Shown here: positions 25,770 to 36,737 of the stretch, one piece after another
How positions within the stretch are numbered: the first letter of the stretch is position 1
How the letters are laid out: each line of letters opens with the position of its first letter
Origin: Xiphophorus maculatus
Lineage: Eukaryota; Chordata; Actinopteri; Cyprinodontiformes; Poeciliidae
Assembly (NCBI RefSeq): GCF_002775205.1
Contig: NC_036457.1
Coordinates: 22,898,720 to 22,962,719 of the forward strand
DNA length: 64,000 bases
Direction: 5' to 3'
Program-made: the position numbers and the translations under genes
Notes under the pieces: generated by a model
What the model was told of the DNA's origin: nothing
What the model saw: only the letters and a program-made list of their open reading frames with translations
Databases searched by the model: none

Positions 25770-26261
25770 CCGCCTCCTCCACCTTGTACAAATCAAACAA
25801 CATGCCGTTGTGCTCGGGTAACGAAGGAGTGGCTCTGTAAAAAGCATTTCAGGGTCTGGAGTGGCCTAACTGGTCTCCAGTCCTCGACCCCATAGAAAAT
25901 TTGTGGAGGGAGTTGAATGTCCGTGTTGCCCAGTGACCGCCCCAAAGCTTCACTGCTCTAGAAGAGATCTGCATGGAGGAATGGGCCAAAATTCAAGCTA
26001 CAGTGTGTGCAAACCTGTGAAGACTTACAGGAAACATTTGACCTCTGTTATTGCCAACAAAGGTTATGTTACAAAGCATTGACCTGAACTTGTATTATTG
26101 ACCAAATACTTATCTTCCACCATAATTTGCAAATTCTATACAATGGATTTCATTTTTGTCTCATAGTTTAAGTGTACCGTTGGTGAAAATTACAGATCTC
26201 ATCTTTCTAAGTAGAACTTGCACAATCAGTGGCTGACTAAATTCTTCTTTGCCCCACAATA
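25770..26261 (+). mobile_element. Tc1-like transposon, 3' end of transposase and right terminal repeat
   Basis: A damaged coding stretch carries the end of a Tc1 DDE transposase ([12 protein letters not shown], then a frameshifted segment meaning '[11 protein letters not shown]'). It is followed by non-coding sequence ending in 'cttgcacaatcagtggctga' and 'tttgccccacaata', the typical right terminal repeat. The left end and most of the transposase are absent, so the copy is dead. Confidence 0.75.
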
Positions 26262-26399
26262 TGTATGTTCCACCTGTTTTCCCCCTTTTTCTCTACATCC
26301 CTCACATTTTTCTTTCCTATTTGTGATGCATAGCACCAGTGTCTGCACAGGAATGGGCTGGTGCTGTAAAATGTGGCTCATATTTCGCCCCCTCCCCCG

Positions 26400-26520
26400 T
26401 TCTTCTCCAACATTGATTCACTTTACGGAGTGTAAAAGAAACACAGCCCGTCCTAATTCTGAGATTGTATTCTGTTACCGCCACCTACTGGTATGATTGT
26501 TTAAACTCCTTTGGTCTGTG
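26400..26520. repeat. Copy of the 'ttaccgccacctactgg' dispersed repeat
   Basis: 'attctgttaccgccacctac' is the signature of the repeat that also touches psmc6 (5094-5170). It lies directly behind the Tc1 remnant and upstream of the smim8 promoter area. Confidence 0.5.
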
Positions 26521-26863
26521 GTCCCTCAGTCTTTCACAATAAATACCAGTCTGGTATTGTGAATATCTAGACTTTTAAAAACTTGTCATGACTGTGAAAG
26601 ATTTGGTTAAAAAACATCAAACTTTGTCAAACAGGAACTGAGGTCGGGTCTGGCCTGTTCCCATCTCACACAGAATCTAGTCTCCATCCATTCTCAGACA
26701 TTCAGATTTTAGTGCCAACCCGCCCGACCCACTGAACGCAACTACGGCAGATGAATCTCAACGTTTTCCGTCCGGGAATCGGGGGTAAAATCGGGCAGAA
26801 ATCCGTGTCATGTTTCCCAACTTTAGTTGCGATTTGGCCCTTTAAACGGAATGTTGTTTAAAT

Positions 26864-26882
26864 CCAGCAGATGGCAGTGTGC
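26864..26882 (+). promoter_or_regulatory. CTCF-like motif upstream of smim8
   Basis: CCAGCAGATGGCAGTGTGC closely fits the vertebrate CTCF core (CCASYAGRKGGCR). It lies about 160 bases upstream of the smim8 ATG, close to the start of a relatively CG-rich patch (26690-26830). This is pattern recognition, not a binding measurement. Confidence 0.4.
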
Positions 26883-27037
26883 ACCTGGTTGGCATGAGGA
26901 AAACCAGAAGAAGAACAAGTGGCAAGGTTGTGAGGCAAGCAAATGGAGAATGGAAATGTTATTTGGGATAGTATTATGATCACTAGAGATCCTTTTTCAG
27001 GTTTCTCCAGCTGAGTTCTGTGTGCTTCGGAGGGAAA

Positions 27038-27683
27038 ATGTTGGAAAAAGAAGCCGATAAGGGGAAGGAGAGCGCCGGGGAGAAAGGCTTCCGGACGCCT
27101 GGGTTGAGAGGAGCACAGACCACCACACTGTTCCGTGCTGTCAATCCTGAACTCTTCATAAAACCAGTGAGACCCTAACACACACACACGCACGCACGCA
27201 CGCACACACACACACACACAGAAAGAGAGAAGTGTTAAGAGTTTTACAACACAGTAGCGCGATTTCAGGAAGTTTTAGACTAAACTGTGGAGCCTCTAAC
27301 TGCTGCTGAGTCGCTTCTTTTCTCGGCAGTTTTGCAAACCTCTATGGTTGATTGATTGATTGAAACCTGCTGTTTATGCCAGGTTTCAAAGCCATGACTC
27401 TTTTGAAAACGTCAAAACTGACCCAATTAAAGCTCTATGGATTGCTGCTCTTAGTAGGATATTGTTATTATCATGTGATAATAGCCCTATGTGGCTTTTA
27501 ACATGGAGCTGTGTTGTTTTGCAGAATAAACCAGTGATGGTATTTGGGCTGGTGGCCATCACCTTGAGCGTGGGTTACCTGGGCTATCTGCACGCCATGA
27601 AAGAAAATGACCAGCAGCTTTATGAAGCGATAGACAGCGAAGGAGAGAGACACATGAAAAGGAAGACTTCCAAATGGGACTGA
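27038..27683 (+). CDS. smim8: Small integral membrane protein 8
   Basis: A small single-pass membrane protein of unknown function, called C6orf162 in human. Two coding exons, 27038-27166 and 27525-27683, join in phase 0 to give 95 residues (97 in human). The conserved block [20 protein letters not shown] is followed by [20 protein letters not shown], a transmembrane segment at about residues 47-68. The C-terminal tail [20 protein letters not shown] is close to the mammalian one. The ATG at 27038 is the first in frame and gives the family length. A likely 5' UTR splice acceptor ('cctttttcag') ends at about 27000. A CA-rich microsatellite begins just after the first donor. smim8 lies on the same strand as znf292, as in human chromosome 6. 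An AATAAA follows 130 bases after the stop. Confidence 0.96.
27176..27221. repeat. (CA)n/(CACG)n microsatellite in the smim8 intron
   Basis: A run of CA repeats with interspersed CG steps starts about 10 bases after the exon 1 donor of smim8. Confidence 0.9.
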
Positions 27684-27811
27684 TGGGGATCCATGCTGCG
27701 CTGCATCACACAGGCAGTTTGTTGGTGCTTCCACAGGACAAACAACCAAGAAGACTTGCACACTAATTGTATCATGTCCAGTCAAATATCTTCTGTGGCT
27801 GATAAAAGCAT

Positions 27812-27817
27812 AATAAA
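27812..27817 (+). terminator. smim8 polyadenylation signal
   Basis: AATAAA within 'gcataataaatgtgg' lies 129 bases after the smim8 stop codon, a normal spacing for a short 3' UTR. Confidence 0.65.
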
Positions 27818-27829
27818 TGTGGAAACCAC

Positions 27830-29310
27830 AAAATATTTTTCAAAGTAATTCTAAGAAGAAGACACATACAATTGACTGCAGGTGTTTTTATTATATGAGC
27901 TGATAGGGAAACATCTGTGACCTTCATGTTAAAGACACAAGAGAACTGCTATATCAGATCAATCTGATCTAGAAAAGGCAAAGCAATTCAAAACTTGCAT
28001 CAACATTGAAATTTAACAGAAGTCAGAAAACATGGAGAAACTAAGCAGTTTGTGTTTAAATAAAAATATTCAGAGTTTGAAGCAGCATCTCAGAATGCGA
28101 CTGTTTTACAAAAGTCAGATTCAGAAATCCAAAATAAGAGATAAAGTCAACCAGGTGAAAAACTAGCCTACATATACTTATTTTAAATAGGCTACATTTT
28201 TTCTGAAATACATTTTAAGCATGTTATCAATTGGATACATTTCTAAGAATGTTCAAAATTTAAAATAAATATATATTTTTTAAAACATGCTTCTAATATG
28301 TTGCTTTAAAATATATTTTGGTAGCATGGCATATGTCATCACTTTTGTGTCATATGCCACAGCTTTAGTGTCAGATTGAGTATATGAGTAATTGTATTTC
28401 TAACAAATAACAAAAATAAAAAAAACAATAATACACAATAATATATACTCATACAGCGACCACTGACTCAGTGTTAGAGGCCAAAGCTTTGGTGACAAAT
28501 GCAGCGGCACCAGTGTCAGCAGTTACTTCTGCCTTCTTCCATCAAGTAAAACTAAAGTTCTTAGATGTTATTGGTTAATTAACCAATAACATAATGATTT
28601 CAAAAATACTTGTTCACAAACAGACAATATAAGTAACTTGGTAAAACTTGAAAATGAAAGTCTACCTGCTGGCTTGAAAATGAAATTAAAGTCAACAAGA
28701 AAATTGTTTTTGGTTTGAACTCTGAAATTAGCTCATGGAGTTGATTTAACAATAAGAAACAAGTCTCTAAATGTAATTAGAAGGATGAATATCTCAATAC
28801 TTGTAATAAAAATAGTAATTATGATTTTGCAGTAAAGTAATTGCACGTTTTTCTTTATGAAAAAGTCTGTAAACTTTAAACTTATGTTTTTTTATTAATA
28901 AAAATTGTCTCATGTTTTTTTTTACACATCGGTTAAAACCTTTATTATTAGTATTCTTATTATGTATTGTGTATAACTGCATTTTTACTTAATTTGCAAC
29001 TTACAGGGGGAGGAAGTGGTAAAAGTGATCAAAGAAACAGTAGGTCTATTTATTTATTGTTCCATTTATTCTACTTTAGAAGGTAGACCAGGCAAATATG
29101 CTGATGGGATGAAAAACCCTGTGGAATTACTCATCCACTGTTCGTACTGTAGCCAACAGGATTATCAAACTGTTGCATAATATTCTATACACCACTTATT
29201 GGTAATTGAAACAAACTGGGGCAAAGCAATGCCCTAATGTGTTTCTGATCATGGATCATAAGGTTCGAGTCCTGGTGTAAGACAAACTGAATCAGAGGAA
29301 AGATCAACTG
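27830..29310. other. AT-rich intergenic spacer, smim8 to gabrr1
   Basis: I see no gene in either strand. The block at 28665-28770 ('gaaaatgaaagtctacctgc', 'ttggtttgaactctgaaatt') resembles 35620-35735 in gabrr1 intron 3, so it is part of an unnamed dispersed repeat. Confidence 0.4.
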
Positions 29311-29315
29311 GGTGG

Positions 29316-29400
29316 GGCGTGGAGGTGCAGCGGTCAGCCGCGTCCTGCGCTCTCCTGCTGCAGGCGTGGGGTTTCCACGGGACCTCCGGGTCCCACCCAC
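29316..29400 (+). mobile_element. Possible tRNA-derived SINE head
   Basis: 'gtggaggtgcagcggtcagc' resembles the A-box region and 'gcgtggggtttccacgggac' the B-box region of tRNA-derived SINEs of the 'g(c/a)ggtggcgcagcgg' type. It is GC-rich against an AT-rich background. No tRNA fold was established, so I do not call a tRNA gene. Confidence 0.25.
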
Positions 29401-29753
29401 TGTGAAAACAATGCATCTTTAGTTGGTGTAGAATTGGTGATTCTGAAACGACATCAGGTGACTGAAACTCTGTCCAAAGCTTTCCACCTCTCTCACCATT
29501 TGGATCAACGTGCGCTGCGGTTTTATTGACTCGGCGCTCGCAGAGTAAATCCGTGCCATTTGACTTGTGCAGATTTGCGGGCTAACCGCATCCCTATCGT
29601 CTAAGAGATTAAAGACTTTGACGTTCATGTAGGCATTCTTACTATGCTCTCGGTGCGAGTCATGCTCGGAGCGTCCGGCCTGTGCACTGCCAGACTCTGG
29701 AGTGGGCTGCACATTTGAGCGTTCTGGAGCAGAAGGCTGTGGCTGTGGACGTC

Positions 29754-32700
29754 ATGCATACGGATGTGGTTCTGTTCAGCGTGCTGCTCTGGATGGTCGA
29801 GGTGTCCGGACACAAGCGCACCAGAGGGCAAAGTCTGCAACCGTATAGACACATCAGGTCAGTGCAAAGTGAACGACATTTCAGAGATGATGTCTCTGAT
29901 TTCCAGTTGTATCAAGGTTTAGGATTACTTTGACAATAATATTCTGAAAACTAGAGGGCTTTACTATAGAACCAAAGTTATGTAATTTCCAGAAATAACA
30001 GAATTAAATAGAAATAAATCTTCCTAATGTCAGGAAAAAACAGCTCACATGCAAACCAAAGCTTTGCTCTGTTTTAAACTCTAGATCTCTAGTCTATAAG
30101 GTGTCCCAGTCCCAGTGTGGCACTGCAATATTTTGTATTCACATTTAATCATTTTTACAAATAGAAGAAAGAAACACAATGCAGCACATGGTATCATCAG
30201 ATGGAGTAGCTACTTTTTAGTCCCACAACTTTTACATTCATCTTATGGGTATTTTTTTTACATTTGATTTCTCCTTTATTGTGTCAGTCATCTATAATTA
30301 ATATCCACTCAAGTCTACAATTTCTGTTTACACTAGGTGGCAAAACCAGATGTATTTCTGGAGTAGTACTTAACTAAACAATCAGGGATAACTTACCCTA
30401 ACTTCCCTAACTTATCAGGGATAATGTTGCCCTGATAAAACTCTGTCCACTATCATATATCAAGTGTATCGTTTTCTGCTGGTAAGAGAGTTCTGCTCCA
30501 TTCTAATGGTTGCTGTCTATATTCCCCCAAAAGCTAATGCTAACAGCTCTGGAGGAGCTTTACTATCTGATAAGAGGTTGAAGAACTCTCACCCTGAGGC
30601 AGTTGTTGTTGTGGGAGGAGATTTTACTCAAGCAGTACTTAAGACTATGCTACTCAAATTCCACAAATTCATACATTTTCCAACAGACAACAATATCTTG
30701 GATCAGGTCTACCTTAATATCAAAGGGACATACGAGGCTGCAGCAGGTCCACATCTGGGACTGTCTGACCACATCACAGCTGAACTCATCCCTGCCTACT
30801 GACCACTGATCTGCAGATCAGAACCCGACATTAAAACTGTTCAGGTCTGAGGAGGCCTCCTCATCCCTTCAGGACTGTTTTGAGATCACTCAATGGGAGG
30901 TTTTCAAAGAGAGCTCAGATCTCTAGATCTGCTGTTCTGTCTTATTTGCAGTCCTGCACAGATCCATCAAGGTTTTACCTAATCAGAAGCTGTGGATGGC
31001 TGGAACTGTGCGCTCCCTGCTCAGAGCCCATGATGCTGCCTACCGGTCATCTGAGAAGTAAGGCTATGGTAATGGCCAAAGAGATATGAATAAACCCCAG
31101 TCATGATGAAGTGCTTTGAGAGGCTCATCCTAAAACACATCAAGGATAACCTGCTGGACCTGCTGGTCTGGACAGGTGCCAATTTGCCTACAGGAAGAAT
31201 CAGTCCACAGAGGATCACACAGCCCTGACACATCTGCAGCATCCTAACACTTATGCTAGAATGCTATTCATTGACTTCAGTAGAAGTTTTAATAGCATCA
31301 TCCTGGTGAAGCTGATAGTGTAGCTCCATGACGCAGGACTTTCAACACAATGTGCCTTTGGATCAAGAACTTTCTTACCAACCGGTCTCAGGAGGTGAGA
31401 ATAGGGGGCACAACATTTGCAAGAGGTGTCTTCTGTCTGAGAGTGATGATGAAAACTGAGTGGATCCCAGTTTTTTAAGCAACTCAAAGTTATTAAGGAA
31501 AGCTAATTGTTTGCCTTCTTGTAAGGTGCAAAAATATTTTCTGGGATTGATGTTTGACACTACAAACTGCCCACGCATGAAGATAGCACCGACAAGTTTT
31601 ACTGCAGTAGGTATGATCATTTCACATTCTACAGAGTCCCTCAGTGACTGGTCTCTGTTCTTTCAGCTCATCAGAACCTGATGATGGAAATTCTTAAGGA
31701 AAACTATGTGGATATCATTGCTGTGTGCAGTCAAGCTGCTGCTTGGTATGAGCGGTAGTGCAGTGCTTCATGGGAAGACATCTCTGTAGTTTTAGGTTAG
31801 GTTTCTTCATCCTAGGAATTAAGGACAAGAACACATTATAATGGACATTCAGATACACAAGCAAGCTTTAGAGGAGTTAAAAAGCTCCTGGTGGTTAGTC
31901 TCCTCTGGCACGGTTTGACCCTGCTTTGTGACCTCTACTGATGCAAGTGACTGTGGGCTGAGAGCTGTATGATAACCCAGGTGGCACAGAAGGAGGCACA
32001 CTGTGTGCAACAGGGAAAAAGTACTGTACTGTTGGAAAGAAAGCTATTCCTTCTGTGTCAGATGCAGAGTGCTGGAGAACATGTTTATGGGGCTGATGTT
32101 TCACTCTACGCACACAACACCAAATGAATCAATAGGACTGGTACTCCTATCACCGGCTGCTCTGCCTGCCTGCTGTGTTTCGATTGTGATGTTATTTGAC
32201 AGCCAGATTCTCAGAACTATTCCACTGATTTCCTGTCTCATCTCCCCCAGCTGTTTCTTCCTATCTCACATCGGATGCTGACCCTGAATAGTAGACTGTC
32301 TTTACTTCCAGTTGCTGATCCACTCAGCTGAAAGTGGATCTCCTGCCTTCATCAAGTCAGTTGAAGTCACTCTTGAACCTTAGTATGAAATCTGGACTGA
32401 ACTCTCAAGTCTCAGTAACGGGTCAGGTGACATTCAAGGACAGAGGTTGTTTTCCTGAGAATAACAAAGGATAAATCCTGTATAATAAATTCCTGAGTAA
32501 GAAATAGACTCCATTAAGGTTTTACACATTGCAGTTCTTGAAACTGACCATCAAATTTTCACATGATTGTTAGCTGCTTCCTGAACTATTACTATGTATC
32601 TTTGGTATGACTGTAGCAGGAACAAACAGGGCTAAAAATAAAACCCTATTTTCAATCTACCGGTACTTGGAAATTCAAAGATCTTTAAAATGTTTTAATG

Positions 32701-35700
32701 GCCTGCCACAGTTGAAGGCTGTCTGTCTCCCTGCAGTGCAGCTGTCAGAGGATTTCAGATTTGAGAAGATTAGATGATTTTACTGGTTTTAACTGGAGAT
32801 TTATTCAGTGAAGCTACAGCCTGCTTCATGGGGTTAATGGATTACTACAAATTGTTGTAGTTCTATTTCACGTCATCCCGAACCTTAGGAACTTATGTGG
32901 TCACAACTATAATGATGTTCTTTGTGATGTGCGCCTGCACCCTAAGGCTCTGCATGTGTAGTATGATGGAGTGAGAGAAGGGAGTTGTCCTCCTGTCAGC
33001 TCCCCACCGACCCCTATAGGAAACCCCATCTGCCGATATCCACCCAGGGAGAGAGGCCCATGGTCCATCCAATACCAAGGCAGCAAAGAACAAAAAAGCG
33101 GATGACCTTTGACTTTCTTCCGTTAATACACAATAAGACATCTATTGGGTTTAAGAATACATAATAAGTTAAGTTTTCTTAACAGTTGTGTCTGATAAGC
33201 ATATTAGCAATAGTTACTCTGCAGGGTTACACTTGAAATATGCTTTTCACATGGAGTGTAAATGGCAATGGACAGTAGACCAATGTGATCCTTCTTATAA
33301 ATACTCTAGGCTTCTCTCTGACTAATGTGAAACAATAAATCTGTTTGGGAGAGCTTCGGGTCTGCCTGCATCTCAGATCTGTCTCATGTTGAAAAGGTTC
33401 AGAGCATCACAATGTGGAGAATCAGATGTCAAACACAGACTTCAGAGCAGGTGAACATCTAATGCTGCTTCTATAGAGCAGATCAAATGTTCTGTTTTAA
33501 AACAATTTAAAGGGTGGCTCATTTAAAACAACTGTAAACATTAGTCTCTTCCATTCTTGTGCTTTTTGGTGGCCAAACTTTCTAGATGTGTATTTACTTT
33601 CTAAAGAATAAAGTAGTTTTTCTAATGTAATGCAACTGTTAGAGATTTAAATGAATTAATGAACAATATAAATGTTGCTGCAGTTTATAAATTCTGTTGG
33701 GTTTCTCAGAAATACATGACTGTTAGACCATTACTTTTCTAGCTCCCTTATTGCTGTAATGTTATCTAATAGTGCATAATAAAATGTCATCTTTTTCTTA
33801 TTTCAGATTGACACAAGAGATGTCTCCACTAGGACTCAGTCACAAGACTGGCAGGTATTTTTATGTTTTTGTCTATTTTTAGTTCAATTAGGAGTATGAC
33901 TGAGGCTAGTTGAAAGTGGAGATTAAAGAAGCATGGTGGACTTTAAGACATAAGGTCAACATTTTAATCACACCATTGTTTTTGGTATCTACAGCGACAG
34001 ATGGCCCAGTTTCATGTTTCTCACTAAACCCTATATAATCCTTCCTCAGCCTTTAGAATTAGGAAATTCATCAGATTATTTGCCTGAGAAGAACAACCTC
34101 AATATGGAAAGCTATAATGGTAAATACAATGAACTAGTGGAACAACATCATGTGTAAAGAACTAGAAAACACTCACCTACAATGATTTTTTGAAGAAGCA
34201 GCCATTTTAACAGAATACATATATAATAAGAAGTTAATAAAAGTATCAAAAATGTTAAACATCCAAAACTCAGTTGAATTGTTATTAGGTTTGCTCACCA
34301 AAGAACATCATTAGTTTTGGGTTCCTAGTTTTGAGATTCTGTAGCCCAGTTTGACAAATGTTTAGAAATTGCTGTGGGTTTATGTCACTGCTCTAATAAC
34401 AATCTAATCATATTAAATAAGCTGAATTAGAAACAAGAACTTCAATGGTTGAGGGCTTTTCTTGAAGTCAGAAGATTTAAGGTTTTATTTTTACCCACCC
34501 TCCCTGACAACGTCAACTCACAACCCCTACTTTTCAAAAAATGTTCAGTTATGACTTTAAAATGACTAAAATCCCAACAGATTCTAAAAGGGCCCAACAG
34601 AGGAAGTGTGTTGATAAAACAAAGGCCCCAAAGACATGAATTCTCACTCTTTCTTCAATGATTAAAGTTTCCCTTATTTTCTCTCAGCCCGATATTCAAG
34701 AGAAGTCCAGATATAACTAAAGCCAGGGCTACAAAGTCAGAGCAGCTGCTGAGGATAGATGACCACGACTTCACAATGCGACCAGGGTTTGGAGGTAAGG
34801 CGGTTCATCTTTTGGAACCTTCTGTGCAGAAACTCGTGGGTTATGATGTGTTTTCAGGTGTGTTGCTTATAAATATCCAGCTGATTTTCTAGACTTGACT
34901 GTAAACACTGATCTACGCTCTCCAGGCTCGGTTCTTTTATTAACATAGTAGTGAGAGCTCCCAGTCCTGGCTGGCAAAGATGACATAACAGTGTGGGATT
35001 ACGGTGGAACCATGCTGTTGCAAGCCAGTGATTAATTACTGAGCAGCCTGTCTGTAGCTTTCGATTTCAATAACTGCCTTCTTAATCTGCTCTATGACTC
35101 AAAGCTGAAGTCATTGTGAATTGAAGTCTCTCACTTGGATTCCACTATAGATTCATAATCTCAGATTGAGTTTTTGGAATACTTCATTCAATTAAAGGCT
35201 GTAGCCTAAATTGCTCCACAGATACTAAAACTACCAGCTAATGAGACTGAATACATATTTTATAAGAAGACTCCATATTTGAAGCAGTCAGTCAATCTAG
35301 GCCTCAGAGACTCTTGTGGGACATTCTCCATACTTTTCCCAGCATATTGAACACTGCTGAGGCAGTCAGTAGAAACCACAGGACAAACTTTGCTTTGGGA
35401 ACGTACAACTTCAGAGCTGGACGTTCCTGAAGCACCGCAGGATGTGGGGAAGCTGCTGTGAACAGTGGCCTCCTCATGGAAGTCACTGGCTCTATAACTG
35501 ACCGTGCCATATGGGTTGTTACTGGACCAACCAGAAGCCAAAGATGACATGAAGCATCTAGAAGATAGAGATTGGAATAAACCCTACACTTTAAAACATT
35601 TGAAGGTGGTTTAATTTGGAAATGAAAGTCCACCTGCATTTAAGTCATCAAGCAAACTGTATTGGTTTGAACTCAGAAATTAAAGTTCATGAAGTTGATT

Positions 35701-36682
35701 CAACAACAAGAGACAAGTTGTCTAAGCATTGTGTTTTAAGTTCATTAATCTTGAATTGTGAGTTTTAACTTAAGGCTGTATTTTAAACCTAATAATTATT
35801 TCACAATATGCAAGAAAAAAACTTCCCTCACCTAGTTAAAGGGCACACATTTCTCTAATACTTATTGGAATAATTCAAATTCTTGTTTCAAATTGCAAGA
35901 ACAAAACTTCTGTTCTGATCATGAATTCTAGTAAACAGCACAGTGCTAACTTAAAAATTCTAGTTTATTAACTTTTAGAGGTTTGACTAAAGTTAACACA
36001 ACTTGCTACTCTAAGTTTATCTTTCACAAACTCACACATTTGGGTTCAAGATTTATTCCTCGCTAAATTTATTTGACTTATAGATCAGAAGACAGTAGAC
36101 ACAACTAAATGTGGCTCAAATGTTTTACAGTGCACAGTTACTTGGGTCAGCAAAACACACGTCTTCTCAGCCACCAAGAAACCAGAGCTGAAGCAGACAG
36201 AAAAAATCAGGAGTACATTCTGTTTTCCAGGGAAATAAAACATGTGGCTCAGGACATAAGAGCCACATCTGTCCTCTAACATCTGCCACACTTTTGGTGA
36301 ATATGATTTTAAGTCAGTCTACACAGGACAGGATGAAATGCCAGGTCACGTGTTTAATGGACATGTTTAGTGTTTCTCTCTCTAACTTAAAACTGCCATC
36401 ACATCCCTGTCTTAGAAATCACTGTGGCCAAACATTTGGTGTAATATTTAATTCAGTGCCACAACACACTTTCCAAGAGGTCATTTCAATTTACTCATGC
36501 ATTCATCCCAACTATATCTTTGTGATATAACAGGAGAGTGAGCTCAGTTAGTTATTTAAATTAAAAAAAGTTTTTTGTCTAAGACATACAGTATGTGTCA
36601 GACTAAAGGCCCTGGGGCCAAATCTGACTCCCATATGTTTTCATGTGGTCCTACAAGGATACATAAATTGAACCTTCAAAAT

Positions 36683-36737
<55 letters not shown>

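Noticed and set aside
29316-29400. A functional tRNA gene.
   Set aside because: Only loose A-box and B-box resemblance is seen, with no convincing cloverleaf; a SINE head is more likely.
29419-29852. Overlapping minus-strand frames of 64-97 codons upstream of and over gabrr1 exon 1.
   Set aside because: They have no family resemblance, and the same DNA is explained by the gabrr1 5' UTR and signal exon on the plus strand. The long frames reflect local GC content.
32912-32955. A signal-peptide-like start ([14 protein letters not shown]) considered as gabrr1 exon 1.
   Set aside because: It has a weak donor and lies in Gypsy-like debris. The exon at 29754-29857 gives a better signal peptide, donor and phase.
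34049-34120. A possible extra gabrr1 exon (acceptor 'ttcctcag', open phase-0 frame, donor 'gtaaat').
   Set aside because: Its phases are incompatible with exon 2 and exon 3: in the phase needed it hits a stop codon at once, and the exon 2-exon 3 junction works without it.
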